A stretch of 34,732 nucleotides of DNA from Pirellulales bacterium (GCA_020851115.1 JADZDJ010000162.1:1-34732), one strand, 5' to 3'. Shown: positions 1 to 8,421, numbered from the stretch's first letter. Numbers and translations are program-made. The notes: generated by a model not told the origin, from the sequence alone.

Positions 1-836
1 GGCTTGTGGAGGGCGTAGGAAGTTGCCACACCTACCGTGCCAGGCGGCGGCGAAACGGTAGCGAAACGGTAGCGAAACGGTTGCGGAGTTTCGGCACGGT
101 AGCGAAGTTTCCCGCCGTCGCGGGCGTCTCGCTTGACTTCGGGGTCGTTCGGGTCGATACTTTGGTCAGAAGGCCCGGCCGCCTGCTTCGCTGAATCTTC
201 GGATTTGGCTTCTGGCTTATAAGTCGGGCCTTCATTTTTTTGTGTGACATGCTGATCGTAATACAGATGCCCCCGGCCGCCGCCTTCGTCGCGGTAGGGG
301 TTGCCGGGCTTGGCATATTGCGTCGGCAGCGCTGGCGGTGGATTGCCGCCTCCCGTCCCTCCTGTCCCTCCTGTCCCTCCATCACCGACATCACCGCCGC
401 CACTACCAAGATCGTCGCCGTCGCCGCGAATCGTTGCCAACAGCGGCCCGAACAGGTCGCGCAAGTCGTCGGTTTGACCCGGCTGGCCGCCGCCGTCCAG
501 CTCGCCGCTTTGCATGTCGCGGGCCGGCAGCCGCATCTGCTGAATCACTTGCGGGTTGAATAATTTCTTGTCCCCCGATTGCGGCTCGCTCAATCCAATC
601 AGGTCGTAGATGTCCCCGGCCTTGATTTCCAACCCCATCTGCCAAGCTTTGTTGGCCGCGTCCAGCTTCTTGTCGCTTTCCGCCGAATCGGTATCGATCT
701 TGAACCGCACCTTGATCGACCGGGCGGCCGCGCCGAAATTGAACTCCTTGAGCGGCTCGATGAGTTCCCTAGTCAGCGTCTCTTCGAGGTTCACGGCGTC
801 GAAATCGCGAATTCGCAATAACGATTCGTAATGCAT
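1..836 (-). CDS. C-terminal part of Mu gp29-like (DUF935) phage portal protein, partial
   Basis: An open frame on the minus strand begins at ATG 836-834 and runs off the left edge, giving at least 278 residues. An in-frame TAG (842-840) lies two codons upstream. The first ~70 residues match what I remember of the C-terminal part of the Mu gp29-like portal family: a segment of the type LEETLTRELIEPLKEFNFG, then a conserved stretch ending in IYDLIGLSEP. A glycine-rich linker and a polar tail follow. Family members are roughly 450-500 residues with this segment well past the middle, so about 300 N-terminal residues are missing. This looks like a prophage remnant rather than a working portal gene. 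The glycine linker comes from a 9-bp tandem repeat near 356-381. An 11-bp tandem repeat lies near 52-85. Family assignment is from recall of the motif; the truncation is directly visible. Confidence 0.6.
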   Translation of the reverse strand, partial: MHYESLLRIRDFDAVNLEETLTRELIEPLKEFNFGAAARSIKVRFKIDTDSAESDKKLDAANKAWQMGLEIKAGDIYDLIGLSEPQSGDKKLFNPQVIQQMRLPARDMQSGELDGGGQPGQTDDLRDLFGPLLATIRGDGDDLGSGGGDVGDGGTGGTGGTGGGNPPPALPTQYAKPGNPYRDEGGGRGHLYYDQHVTQKNEGPTYKPEAKSEDSAKQAAGPSDQSIDPNDPEVKRDARDGGKLRYRAETPQPFRYRFATVSPPPGTVGVATSYALHK

Positions 837-927
837 GAACTAACACTGCCCCCCATCGCGACCGCCCCCGGCAGTCACCGAAGAAAGCCGCCTCGGTAGT
901 ACCTTTATGGGAATAGCGGGAGCGCGT

Positions 928-1173
928 TCACTTCGCCGCCCCAATCAGCACCAGAATCGTCAATTTGGTGTCAGTCGGCAGCATCGGCCACGCATCAACC
1001 ACCGCCGCCAATTCGGGGCCAATCGGGGCTTTCCGTTCGCCGAGTGCGCCGCATTCTGCGCCGCCTTGACCGAGAATTGGCGTTTTTCCCGAAGAATCCG
1101 CAGGGGGTTCGAATCCAGTCGCCGCTACTTTTGGGGGCAGCGATAAATCGCTATTCCTCGCAAATCCTGGCAA
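928..1173 (-). CDS. Small ORF resembling the C-terminal tail of planctomycete tyrosine integrases
   Basis: An 81-residue frame ends in a segment of the type LAAVVDAWPMLP...ILVLIGAAK. It also carries GGAECGAL and, earlier, ATGFEPP. From memory, tails of this type end many planctomycete site-specific recombinases and related short ORFs. No catalytic R-H-R-Y region is present, so at most this is a detached tail. The TGFEP residues arise because the opposite strand carries a tRNA T-loop-like string (GGTTCGAATCC) near 1106-1116. That is a common integration site for such recombinases. The fragment ends about 90 bp from the truncated portal gene, which suggests a decayed integrated element. It may not be translated. 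Confidence 0.3.
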   Translation of the reverse strand: MPGFARNSDLSLPPKVAATGFEPPADSSGKTPILGQGGAECGALGERKAPIGPELAAVVDAWPMLPTDTKLTILVLIGAAK

Positions 1174-1498
1174 GAACTAGGTTTTGTTGATTTCGAATGC
1201 ATTTTCCGAAAGGGCATTCGGCCCATGGCGGACGCCTGCGGTGGCGGATTTTGCACCTCCACTACATCGGTCGATTTTGCCTCGCGAGCCTGGCACCCGT
1301 CACTCGATCGTAGTATTCCGCCGTGGTCATCAGGAAGTGTGGTCATCAGGAAGTGCCGAAAGGCAAACTTCGGAGAGTCGCCCAGCCAACTTGCACTCTG
1401 TCCAGGCTACATGTTCGAGTTGCCAAACCGCTGATGTTGGGGACGCGCCTGCCGAGTTGCCAATTGTCGCTCGCGCGGAGAAAGCCGCCGAAACAAAT
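1174..1498. other. Gene-poor stretch with a 16-bp tandem duplication
   Basis: I see no convincing gene here. The short overlapping frames have no recognisable domains. The visible structure is an exact 16-bp tandem duplication (GTGGTCATCAGGAAGT) at 1323-1338 and 1339-1354. The stretch separates the prophage-like debris from the hypothetical gene that ends at 1499. Confidence 0.4.
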
Positions 1499-1882
1499 CT
1501 ATTGATTCTTGAAAACTCGCTGAGCCTGCTCCTTGATTTCGGCGACAGCATAGATCAGCAACTTCTGTCGAAGCCATTGTTTGACGATCTGCCGATCGAG
1601 TACTTGCGATTCAATTGCCGCCGACAAACGCTTTGTGCCTTCGGATGTCTTGATGTTGCCTTGGACCGCAAGATCGCGTAGCTCTCGATCGAGCTGGTGA
1701 CATACTGATACAATCGGCGTTACACGCCGCTCGAGGTGCGGCGGCCCCGAACGACAAATTACTTGTGCTGTATCACCGAACGTGGTGAGGCCCAAGTCGA
1801 ATTGCTTCGCAGCCTCAGTCTCACCATGCTCCGTCGCCATCTCGACAATTTCATCCAAATTTAGTGAAATATAACCCACCAA
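1499..1882 (-). CDS. Hypothetical protein
   Basis: This is a 127-residue frame with the residue make-up of a real soluble, mainly helical protein. Examples are [23 protein letters not shown] near the N-terminus and a charged C-terminal helix ([20 protein letters not shown]). I recognise no family. The longest frame begins with TTG at 1882. An ATG at 1840 (MATEHGE) is an alternative start, so the N-terminus is uncertain or truncated. It lies between prophage debris and mnmG on the opposite strand and is probably accessory. A frame on the plus strand (1184-1681) overlaps it but looks like antisense shadow. Confidence 0.4.
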   Translation of the reverse strand: MVGYISLNLDEIVEMATEHGETEAAKQFDLGLTTFGDTAQVICRSGPPHLERRVTPIVSVCHQLDRELRDLAVQGNIKTSEGTKRLSAAIESQVLDRQIVKQWLRQKLLIYAVAEIKEQAQRVFKNQ

Positions 1883-1934
1883 ACCGCACGGAAGTCCATT
1901 GCTGAACGACGAAATCCTTTAACTTGGACTAGTC

Positions 1935-1966
1935 CACGCTCCCAATTCCTCACGCTCCCAATTCCT
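1935..1966. repeat. Exact 16-bp tandem duplication upstream of mnmG
   Basis: CACGCTCCCAATTCCT occurs twice back to back (1935-1950 and 1951-1966), followed by a partial third start (CATTCC). It lies 19 bp before the mnmG start codon, in the 5' leader, just upstream of the AGGA ribosome-binding site. Confidence 0.85.
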
Positions 1967-1984
1967 CATTCCGCAGGACTTCTC

Positions 1985-3958
1985 ATGTCCTCGTCCTACG
2001 ACTACGACATCCTTGTGATCGGCGCTGGCCATGCCGGTTGTGAAGCTGCTCTGGCCGCGGCACGAATGGGGGCACATACCGCACTACTGACCACCAACTG
2101 CGACACCGTCGCGCAGATGAGTTGCAACCCAGCCATCGGCGGCGTGGCCAAGGGGCAGATTGTGCGAGAACTCGACGCGCTGGGCGGTGCCATGAGTCGG
2201 GCTATCGATGCCACCGGAATCCAATTCCGCCTGCTCAATCGCCGCAAAGGCCCCGCCATGCATAGCCCGCGGGCCCAGACCGACAAGAAGGCCTACCAAC
2301 AGGAAATGAAACGGATCGTCGAAGGACAGCTCAATTTGGTGCTGCGGCAGGAGGTGGTGGAGGATTTGCTTGTCGAAGGTTCAGGGTTCAGGGTTCATGG
2401 TTCAACAAAAGTTGGAAGCGAGAAGGCGGAAGTCAGAACATCGAACCCCGTAGGCCAACAGGCCGTAAGACTTAAGACACCAGGGTCAACATCCCTTCCC
2501 CTGCAGACCTCGTCACCCAATCCCGCCGCTTACCGCCTACCTCCTACTGATTACCGCATCTGCGGCGTCTCTGTCCGCGGCGGCGCCACCTACCGCGCGG
2601 GCGCCGTCATCCTCACCACCGGTACGTTTCTGCAAGCTGTCATGCACACGGGCCAGTCGCAAACGCCGGGCGGCCGCGCGGGTGAGGGAACGACATCGGG
2701 CATCAGCGGCGCACTGAATCGACTCGGCTTCGAGCTGGCGCGCTTCAAAACGGGCACACCCTGCCGCTTGAACGGTCGCACAATCGACTATTCCAAGTGC
2801 GAAATTCAACCCGGCGACGATAATCCGCAGCCGTTTAGCTTTCTCACCGATCGCTTGCCTGAGCCGCAAGTGCCGTGCTGGATCACGTATACCAACAAGG
2901 CGGTTCACGAGTTGATCCGGGCCAATCTGCACCGAACTCCAATGTATTCGGGGCAAATCCAAACGCGCGGGCCGCGTTATTGTCCGTCGATCGAAGACAA
3001 AGTCGTTCGCTTCGCCGATAAAGATCGACATCAGCTTTTCCTGGAACCTGAAGGTCGCAACACGCTGGAAGTTTACGTCAACGGCATTTCGACTAGCCTC
3101 CCGCGCGACGTGCAAGACGCCATGCTGCCGTTGATTCCAGGATTGGAACAGGCTGAAATCATGCGTTACGGTTACGCGGTCGAATATGACTATGCCCCGC
3201 CCGATCAGCTTTGGCCCAGCCTAGAAACGAAGCGCGTTGACGGCCTCTACTTTGCCGGACAAATCAACGGCACCACCGGCTACGAGGAAGCCGGTGCGCA
3301 AGGCTTGATGGCCGGAATCAACGCCGCTCTGAAACTACGCGGCGACGAACCGCTGGTACTTTCCCGCGATCAAGCCTATATCGGCGTGCTCGTCGACGAC
3401 CTCGTTACCCGCGGGGTTGATGAGCCATATCGCATGTTCACCAGCCGGGCCGAATACCGCCTCTCGCTCCGCCAAGACAACGCCGACCGCCGGCTGACTC
3501 CAATCGGCCGCCGTATCGGCTTGGTGGATGACACACGCTGGCAGCGCTTTGAAGAAAAAACGGTTGAAATCGCCCGCGTACTCGCATTGCTCGAATCGAC
3601 TCGCATCGAAGGCGAATCGCTGTCCAAGTTGCTCCGCCGTCCCGAAATCACCTGGAGTAACTTAATCTCGCACTTGCCCGAGCTTGCCGCAGTGCCGGAG
3701 GAAGCCGCCCGTCAAATCGAGTACGACGTGAAATATGCCGGCTATATCGCCCGGCAGGAAGTCGAAATCGCAAGGCTCGCGAGGCTCCAGGAAAAGCGTA
3801 TTCCAATCAGCCTCGATTACTCCCATATTATGCAGCTTCGCGCGGAAGCCCGCGAAAAACTGCATCGCGTCCGCCCAATCACTCTCGGGCAAGCGAGCCG
3901 CATCAGCGGCATCACGCCAGCCGATCTCGCGATAGTGCTACTGCATTTGGATGGATGA
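1985..3958 (+). CDS. mnmG: tRNA uridine-5-carboxymethylaminomethyl modification enzyme MnmG (GidA)
   Basis: MnmG is the FAD-dependent partner of the GTPase MnmE. Together they install (carboxymethyl)aminomethyl groups on U34 of certain tRNAs. The 657-residue product has the N-terminal dinucleotide-binding motif [18 protein letters not shown] (12-29), the family motif [12 protein letters not shown] (46-57), [10 protein letters not shown] (96-105) and [16 protein letters not shown] in the second FAD-contact region. The helical C-terminal domain contains the [15 protein letters not shown] signature. The start has AGGA eight bases upstream. The odd part is residues ~131-190. Where relatives go directly from VEDLLVE to the [22 protein letters not shown] strand, this protein has ~58 extra low-complexity residues, encoded by 7-bp-periodic DNA (2378-2405 and 2527-2554). 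The reading frame stays open, so the enzyme is probably functional with a surface loop. Confidence 0.97.
   Translation: MSSSYDYDILVIGAGHAGCEAALAAARMGAHTALLTTNCDTVAQMSCNPAIGGVAKGQIVRELDALGGAMSRAIDATGIQFRLLNRRKGPAMHSPRAQTDKKAYQQEMKRIVEGQLNLVLRQEVVEDLLVEGSGFRVHGSTKVGSEKAEVRTSNPVGQQAVRLKTPGSTSLPLQTSSPNPAAYRLPPTDYRICGVSVRGGATYRAGAVILTTGTFLQAVMHTGQSQTPGGRAGEGTTSGISGALNRLGFELARFKTGTPCRLNGRTIDYSKCEIQPGDDNPQPFSFLTDRLPEPQVPCWITYTNKAVHELIRANLHRTPMYSGQIQTRGPRYCPSIEDKVVRFADKDRHQLFLEPEGRNTLEVYVNGISTSLPRDVQDAMLPLIPGLEQAEIMRYGYAVEYDYAPPDQLWPSLETKRVDGLYFAGQINGTTGYEEAGAQGLMAGINAALKLRGDEPLVLSRDQAYIGVLVDDLVTRGVDEPYRMFTSRAEYRLSLRQDNADRRLTPIGRRIGLVDDTRWQRFEEKTVEIARVLALLESTRIEGESLSKLLRRPEITWSNLISHLPELAAVPEEAARQIEYDVKYAGYIARQEVEIARLARLQEKRIPISLDYSHIMQLRAEAREKLHRVRPITLGQASRISGITPADLAIVLLHLDG
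2378..2554. repeat. Heptad-repeat insertion inside mnmG
   Basis: Four successive 7-mers stand at 2378-2405: GGTTCAG, GGTTCAG, GGTTCAT, GGTTCAA. Four more stand at 2527-2554: CGCTTAC, CGCCTAC, CTCCTAC, TGATTAC. Between them is irregular sequence. The segment is in frame and corresponds to residues absent from ordinary MnmG proteins. The GGTTCAG consensus recurs at 17313-17326 and 17835-17897 in this window. Confidence 0.7.
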
Positions 3959-4023
3959 TGGCGGAAACTTTGCCGTCTGCGTAAACTGTTTAGTCTCAGC
4001 CGTTTGCGGCGATTAAGTTAATC

Positions 4024-4051
4024 TTGACCTAATCCGTAGGCTAGTTATAAT
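4024..4051 (+). promoter_or_regulatory. Sigma-70-type promoter
   Basis: TTGACC at 4024-4029 and TATAAT at 4046-4051 are separated by 16 bp. This is one of the best matches to the housekeeping consensus in the window. Transcription would begin near 4058, giving a leader of about 360 bases before the start codon at 4420. Confidence 0.55.
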
Positions 4052-4261
4052 CCGTTTAGATGGCAATTTCGGTAATCCAGGCTGGATTGCAGAACTGGCT
4101 GTCTGCCGACGGCTCTGGCCTATTCGGCATGGAGTCTTGTTACGTCACGGTTGGACGAAGGGAAAATGCTTCCCGCCAAGAATCGCAGCGTTTCGCGGTT
4201 CCGGCGCTCGTCTTGGCCGGTGGTTCCGGCAGTTAACCGCGGCATTTGTATGCGATTCAGG

Positions 4262-4319
4262 TTGTCTGAACGAAATAGCATTTGTCCAAGCGTAACAGTA
4301 TTGTCTGAGCGTAACATGG
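4262..4319 (+). repeat. Three 19-bp direct repeats upstream of the HTH-receiver gene
   Basis: Copies at 4262-4280, 4282-4300 and 4301-4319 share the pattern TTGTCYRARCGWAA. The third copy starts 101 bp before the next gene. Regular spacing of 19-20 bp puts the sites near two helical turns apart, as for a cooperatively bound regulator. The adjacent gene encodes a DNA-binding domain, so autoregulation is a possible reading. Confidence 0.45.
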
Positions 4320-4419
4320 AGGACTTAGGAACCCTCGGCGACTCGGCGAAATGCCTGCAGCTCTCCGTGGGTCCCGCTTTGACTAGCTGCACCACGGCTA
4401 GGGAGAGGGTGGTTGGCAG

Positions 4420-5001
4420 ATGAAAACAGTATTCACGACCGGCGAAGCCGCCAAAATCTGCAAGGTCAGCCAGCAGACCATTATTCGCTGCTTCGATTCC
4501 GGTCAGCTCAAGGGATTCCGAGTTCCCGGCAGCCGTTTCCGTCGCATTCCGCGGGTCGAATTGTTCGCCTTCATGCGTGACAATGGCATTCCGACCGACG
4601 CCCTGGAAAGTGGCAAGCGCAAGATTTTGGTCGTAGACGACGATCAAGAGCTGGTCGATTTGATCGTGGACGTGCTCGAAAAAGACGGACGATTCGAAGT
4701 CCGCGCGGTCAACAACGGCTTCGACGCCGGCATGATGGTCAAGGAATATCATCCCGACCTATTGGTACTCGATGTCATGCTCCCCGACATCAATGGCCGC
4801 GAAGTTTGCCAGCGCGTGCGCAGCGACAAAACGATGGACGATGTGAAAATCATTTGCATCTCCGGTATGATCGAAAACGACAAAATCGAAGACCTGAAGG
4901 CTGCCGGCGCAAACGACTTTTTGCACAAACCGTTTGAAGTGGATACGCTTATTGATCGCATCAGCGGACAATTGGATATCGAGTCGGTCACGGCGGGATA
5001 G
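4420..5001 (+). CDS. MerR/excisionase-type HTH fused to a response-regulator receiver domain
   Basis: This is a 193-residue protein. Residues 5-52 form a helix-turn-helix of the excisionase/MerR type (TTGEAAKICKVSQQTIIRCF, then a wing around RVPGSRFRRIPR). Residues 67-185 form a CheY-like receiver with the acidic pocket VVDDDQ (71-76), phospho-acceptor Asp118 in VLDVMLPD, and conserved Lys170 in HKPF. The usual order is receiver then effector. This N-terminal HTH arrangement is, to my knowledge, frequent in planctomycetes. A histidine kinase gene follows 120 bp downstream after a terminator, so the kinase is a plausible but unproven partner. The start at 4420 follows the purine-rich stretch GGGAGAGGG. 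Confidence 0.85.
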   Translation: MKTVFTTGEAAKICKVSQQTIIRCFDSGQLKGFRVPGSRFRRIPRVELFAFMRDNGIPTDALESGKRKILVVDDDQELVDLIVDVLEKDGRFEVRAVNNGFDAGMMVKEYHPDLLVLDVMLPDINGREVCQRVRSDKTMDDVKIICISGMIENDKIEDLKAAGANDFLHKPFEVDTLIDRISGQLDIESVTAG

Positions 5002-5081
5002 AAAATTCGAGAATAAAGATTTCAAACGCAATTTTGAAATCTACAAAGTGAATTTGAGAATCGATCGGCGATTCACTTCAG

Positions 5082-5112
5082 GCCCAGGGTTCACACCCTG
5101 GGCTTTATTATT
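5082..5112 (+). terminator. Intrinsic terminator after the HTH-receiver gene
   Basis: GCCCAGGGT (5082-5090), loop TCAC and ACCCTGGGC (5095-5103) form a perfect 9-bp stem. It is followed by TTTATTATT. It ends transcription of the 4420-5001 gene just before the kinase start codon, unless partial readthrough links the two. Confidence 0.8.
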
Positions 5113-5121
5113 CGGCAAAGC

Positions 5122-6609
5122 GTGACGATGTCCGCAGCCCAAATCTTCACATTGCCGCCGGTGGTGCTCGACGCGGTCGATTGGCGTTTGCCGCTGTGCG
5201 ATGCCACGGCGATGGATTTGGCACAGGCCTTAGTCGAGCCTGATACGTCGCGGCAAGCAACCCGGCTTGCCGCGGCCTTGGCAATCGATCCGGCCTTGGC
5301 AATTTGGGCGAGGTTATCAGCGGCATCGCAACAGCGCACGCCATGCGAGCGTTCCAACCTGGATCGAATGCCGCCACTAGCCGAATGGCTATCGGCCCAT
5401 CTCATTGATTTTATTGCGGCGCCAGCGGCGGCGTCGATCGAGGGTTGCTCGCCGGAACAACTCAGCCAGTTCGCAGCGCTGGTGGCTGAATCGGTCGGCA
5501 AGGCTCGCGCAGCAACTCGCGGATTTCCGTACGAATTCGCCATTTTGCAACCGCAGTATCTGGCTGCACTTACCGCACAGTGGTCAGCGTGGCTACAAGC
5601 TGCGCATCCTGACCGAACGGTTTCCGAAGAACTCGGACGATGGTTGAATTCATCCATCGCCGATCCCAACGAGGTCATTCCTTCCACCGAAGAGAAACAA
5701 ACCGCCGACGAAGCATGGCGACGTTGGCTCGGCAAAGTTCCCGGCGTGCAAGCGCTATTGCCGCCATTAGCCATGCAATTGCGGCGATTGCGCCAATCAC
5801 AATTCAATTTCGCCGATCAACTGCAAGCCGCCAAACTCGACGCGATGAAGGAATTTGCCTACGGCGCTGGGCACGAAATTAATAACCCCCTGGCGAACAT
5901 CGCCAGCCGCGCCCAAATGCTCCTCGTCGACGAAAACGACCCCGAACGTCGGCGGCGTTTGGTCGCCATCAATACACAAGCATTTCGCGTTCATGAAATG
6001 CTGGCCGACATGATGCTTTTCGCCCGCCCGCCAAAGCCACAGTTTCAGCGCGTCGATGCCGCTCGTCTGGCGGATGACGTGCTGAGTGAACTCGCCGACG
6101 AAGCAGCCGCTCAAGGAACTAAGCTCGAACGCCGCGGCGAAGCCGGCCCCTGCCTCATCGACGCCGACCCCGCTCAGTTCCACGTTGCCCTCCGAGCTTT
6201 GTGCATCAACTCGCTGGAAGCATTGGGCAGCGGCGGAGTTATTTGCATTGAAATTCAGTGCCAGCAGCCTCTTGAAAGCGGATGGCGGATGGCGGATGGC
6301 GGAATCGAAACTTCTGCGCATCACCAAACTGCCGCGCACCAGACACCAGACCACTGCGCCGTACAAATTTCCGTTGCCGACACCGGCCCAGGTATTCCAG
6401 CCGAAATCGGTGAAAAAATCTTTGATCCCTTCTTTTCTGGCCGCGAAGCCGGTCGCGGCCTCGGATTTGGACTTTCAAAGTGCTGGCGAATCGTAACACT
6501 TCACGGCGGAAGGATCGAAGTCGAAAGTCATTCTGCCATTGGAGCAAAGTTCACCATCACATTGCCTGCCAACCAAAGTAGAAATCTTGACCTCGCGCAA
6601 AGGAGCTGA
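5122..6609 (+). CDS. Soluble sensor histidine kinase
   Basis: The product is 495 residues with no membrane segment. Residues ~1-215 form an alanine-rich helical region that may be a degenerate HDOD-like sensor; this is uncertain. The dimerisation helix carries phospho-acceptor His251 in AYGAGHEINNPLANI. The ATPase domain has the N box (ALCINSLEAL, Asn363), G1 box VADTGPGIP (418-426), F box IFDPFFSG and G2 box GRGLGFGLSKC. The start may be GTG at 5122 or ATG at 5128. Between the N and G1 boxes (residues ~385-412) is an in-frame low-complexity insertion. It is encoded by three GGATGGC heptads (6280-6300) and two CACCAGA heptads (6337-6350). It falls in a loop region, so activity may be preserved. 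Its substrate is possibly the receiver protein just upstream. Confidence 0.9.
   Translation: MTMSAAQIFTLPPVVLDAVDWRLPLCDATAMDLAQALVEPDTSRQATRLAAALAIDPALAIWARLSAASQQRTPCERSNLDRMPPLAEWLSAHLIDFIAAPAAASIEGCSPEQLSQFAALVAESVGKARAATRGFPYEFAILQPQYLAALTAQWSAWLQAAHPDRTVSEELGRWLNSSIADPNEVIPSTEEKQTADEAWRRWLGKVPGVQALLPPLAMQLRRLRQSQFNFADQLQAAKLDAMKEFAYGAGHEINNPLANIASRAQMLLVDENDPERRRRLVAINTQAFRVHEMLADMMLFARPPKPQFQRVDAARLADDVLSELADEAAAQGTKLERRGEAGPCLIDADPAQFHVALRALCINSLEALGSGGVICIEIQCQQPLESGWRMADGGIETSAHHQTAAHQTPDHCAVQISVADTGPGIPAEIGEKIFDPFFSGREAGRGLGFGLSKCWRIVTLHGGRIEVESHSAIGAKFTITLPANQSRNLDLAQRS
6280..6350. repeat. Heptad-repeat insertion inside the histidine kinase gene
   Basis: Three exact GGATGGC 7-mers (6280-6286, 6287-6293, 6294-6300) and two exact CACCAGA 7-mers (6337-6350) flank irregular sequence. 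As in mnmG, two different heptad tracts bound an in-frame, low-complexity insertion in a conserved domain. The encoded peptide includes GWRMADGG. Confidence 0.75.
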
Positions 6610-6684
6610 GGCAACTGGTTGTGACACGAGTCTGTCAACCGTGCCACCATAGGAAGCCACTTGTCGCCAATTCTCATGTATCGG

Positions 6685-7704
6685 CTATTTTGTCTCGCGA
6701 TCTAACCGGACCCAATCGACGATCTCGCTCGCCACCTCGCCTGGCGATTTGTCTTCGGTATCGACAATCAGATTCGCACACTCCTGATACCACGGCTCGC
6801 GCTGGCTGAGCAGCAATCGAATCTCCGCCATTCCGCCGGCGCCGGTTAGGTTCGGCCGACGAGCCTTGGTGGCGTCATCTCCAGTGATTCGTCGGTGCAA
6901 CGTTTCCGGCGCTGCCTGCAACCAGACGACGGCACGATGCATTGTACACAATGTCGCGCGATTTTCGGCACGCAGGACCACGCCGCCTCCCAACGCCAAT
7001 ACTGCTTGCTCCAGTAATATCAATTCGCCCAGTACCGCACTCTCCAAATCGCGAAAGGCAGCCTCCCCTTCGTCGGCGAAAATCGCCGCGATCGTTTTGC
7101 CGGCACGGCGTTCGATTTCGTCGTCGGCGTCGATGCACGACCAGCCCAGTTTTTCGGCAACCAACGGCGCAACCTTCGTCTTGCCGCAGCCGCGATAGCC
7201 GATCAAAGCGATCGACGAAAGGCATGGGTTTGCCGCAACGGACTTGGCAACCGCCGCCAGCGCTGCTTGGCACGTTTGGCCCACTGCGCGCAGCTTAAAT
7301 TTTCGCTGCACTCGATCGACAGGCTCGATATCGATTTCCAATCGTTCCGGCGGCAGGCAGTGCTCAACGCGGTCAGCCCACTCGATAAATGCCCATCCTG
7401 GGCGGGTGAAGTATTCCTCTGGGCCTAGTGCCAGAAATTCGTCTTCGTCGCGCAGCCGATAGACGTCAAAATGAAAGATCGGCACTCGCCCTGAGTATTC
7501 GTGGATCAGCACAAAGGTCGGGCTTGCCACATTCCCTGATGCGACGCCCGCAGCATCCCCCACGGCTTGCACGAGCCGCGTCTTTCCCGCCCCCAGTGGA
7601 CCAATCAGCGCTATCACCGTGCGCGGCGGCAACGATGCTGCCAAAGCACGACCTAACCGTATTGTCAGCGATTCGTCACCCGGTCCGATTGTAAGCTCGT
7701 TCAT
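6685..7704 (-). CDS. TsaE-shikimate kinase fusion protein
   Basis: Two P-loop enzymes lie in one 339-residue frame. Residues 1-~145 match TsaE, the ATPase of the threonylcarbamoyl-adenosine (t6A37) tRNA-modification complex: Walker A GPLGAGKT (35-42), SPTFVLIHEY (61-70), HFDVYRL (78-84) and FIEWADRV. Residues ~163-335 match shikimate kinase (AroK/AroL): Walker A GYRGCGKT (169-176), shikimate-binding DADDEIERRAG (192-202), the GGG loop (239-241) and a lid with RRPNL (282-286). Both sets of key residues are intact, so both activities are plausible. The domains are joined by a short alanine-rich linker. The gene lies 21 bp downstream of aat on the same strand, so the two probably share a transcript. 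It is convergent with the histidine kinase gene. Confidence 0.93.
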   Translation of the reverse strand: MNELTIGPGDESLTIRLGRALAASLPPRTVIALIGPLGAGKTRLVQAVGDAAGVASGNVASPTFVLIHEYSGRVPIFHFDVYRLRDEDEFLALGPEEYFTRPGWAFIEWADRVEHCLPPERLEIDIEPVDRVQRKFKLRAVGQTCQAALAAVAKSVAANPCLSSIALIGYRGCGKTKVAPLVAEKLGWSCIDADDEIERRAGKTIAAIFADEGEAAFRDLESAVLGELILLEQAVLALGGGVVLRAENRATLCTMHRAVVWLQAAPETLHRRITGDDATKARRPNLTGAGGMAEIRLLLSQREPWYQECANLIVDTEDKSPGEVASEIVDWVRLDRETK

Positions 7705-7725
7705 GGGATGCGCGGATTAGCGAGC

Positions 7726-8421
7726 CTACAAGGATTGAACGTCGGCATCCAGTCGCCCAAAGCTGACCTGCAAGTTGACGGCCAATGTCAGTCGGTGTAG
7801 ATATCGCGATCGAGAGATCTCGACCGCACCAAGCGAGGCAGTATGATCGGTCAATTGTTGAATGTCGAGCAATTGAAACCCTTGCCGCTGAAGATGACCG
7901 ATCAGGGAAGCGAGCGCCACTTTCGATGCGTCTCGCTCGCGGAAGAACATTGACTCGGCCGCGAACAACCCACCGATCGAAACGCCGTAAGTGCCGCCAA
8001 CGAGGTCTTCATCTTGCCATACTTCAACGCTGTGTGCATGGCCCGACCGGTGCAAATTCTCGTATGCGGCAATCATCTCGTCGCTCAACCAGGTGTTGCC
8101 TGTCCGGTCGCCAACCGAGGCGCAGCCGCGGATCACACCGGCAAAATCGCGATCACTAGTCACCGCAAATTTGCCGCTGCGAATTCGCCGGGCGAGGCGA
8201 CGGGAAATATGAAATCCCTCAAATTCAAAAATCGCTCGTGGATTCGGCGACCACCACTGCACTTCGTCGCAATTTTCTAGTAGCGGCCATGGAAATATGC
8301 CGTGGCGGTACGCGTCCAACAACCATTCCGTGGAAAGCTCCCCACCGACCAGCACCAGGCCCCAGCGGTTGGCCTGCTGGGCTGGTGGGAAATAGCGAGA
8401 TGGTGAAAGCGCGGGTGTCAT
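7726..8421 (-). CDS. aat: Leucyl/phenylalanyl-tRNA-protein transferase
   Basis: Aat transfers Leu or Phe from aminoacyl-tRNA to N-terminal Lys/Arg of proteins, marking them for ClpS/ClpAP degradation (bacterial N-end rule). The 231-residue product has family hallmarks: GGELSTEWLLDAYRHGIFPW near the N-terminus, WWSPNPRAIFEF, SVEVWQDEDLVGGTYGVSIGG and ESMFFRERDASKVAL. The frame is open to 8496, but the extra 25 residues are not family-like and ATG 8421 (MTPALSPSRYFPP) fits better. No clear Shine-Dalgarno sequence is visible at either start. It heads a two-gene unit with the TsaE-AroK fusion. Confidence 0.94.
   Translation of the reverse strand: MTPALSPSRYFPPAQQANRWGLVLVGGELSTEWLLDAYRHGIFPWPLLENCDEVQWWSPNPRAIFEFEGFHISRRLARRIRSGKFAVTSDRDFAGVIRGCASVGDRTGNTWLSDEMIAAYENLHRSGHAHSVEVWQDEDLVGGTYGVSIGGLFAAESMFFRERDASKVALASLIGHLQRQGFQLLDIQQLTDHTASLGAVEISRSRYLHRLTLAVNLQVSFGRLDADVQSL

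Larger units (their letters stand above)
3959..4419. other. Intergenic region with a strong promoter and three direct repeats
   Basis: I see no convincing gene in this 461-bp stretch. A 90-residue frame at 4151-4423 overlaps the next start by ATGA but has no recognisable features. The region holds a near-consensus sigma-70-type promoter (4024-4051) and three 19-bp direct repeats (4262-4319). It therefore looks like a long regulated leader for the gene at 4420. Confidence 0.5.

Noticed and set aside
1090-1140. GGTTCGAATCC string resembling a tRNA T-loop
   Set aside because: The flanking bases do not form a five-pair T stem and no anticodon or acceptor arms can be built, so this is not a tRNA gene. 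It is kept only as a possible attachment-site leftover.
4151-4423. 90-residue plus-strand frame overlapping the HTH-receiver start by ATGA
   Set aside because: It has no family signature, no good ribosome-binding site, and consists of leader DNA with direct repeats.
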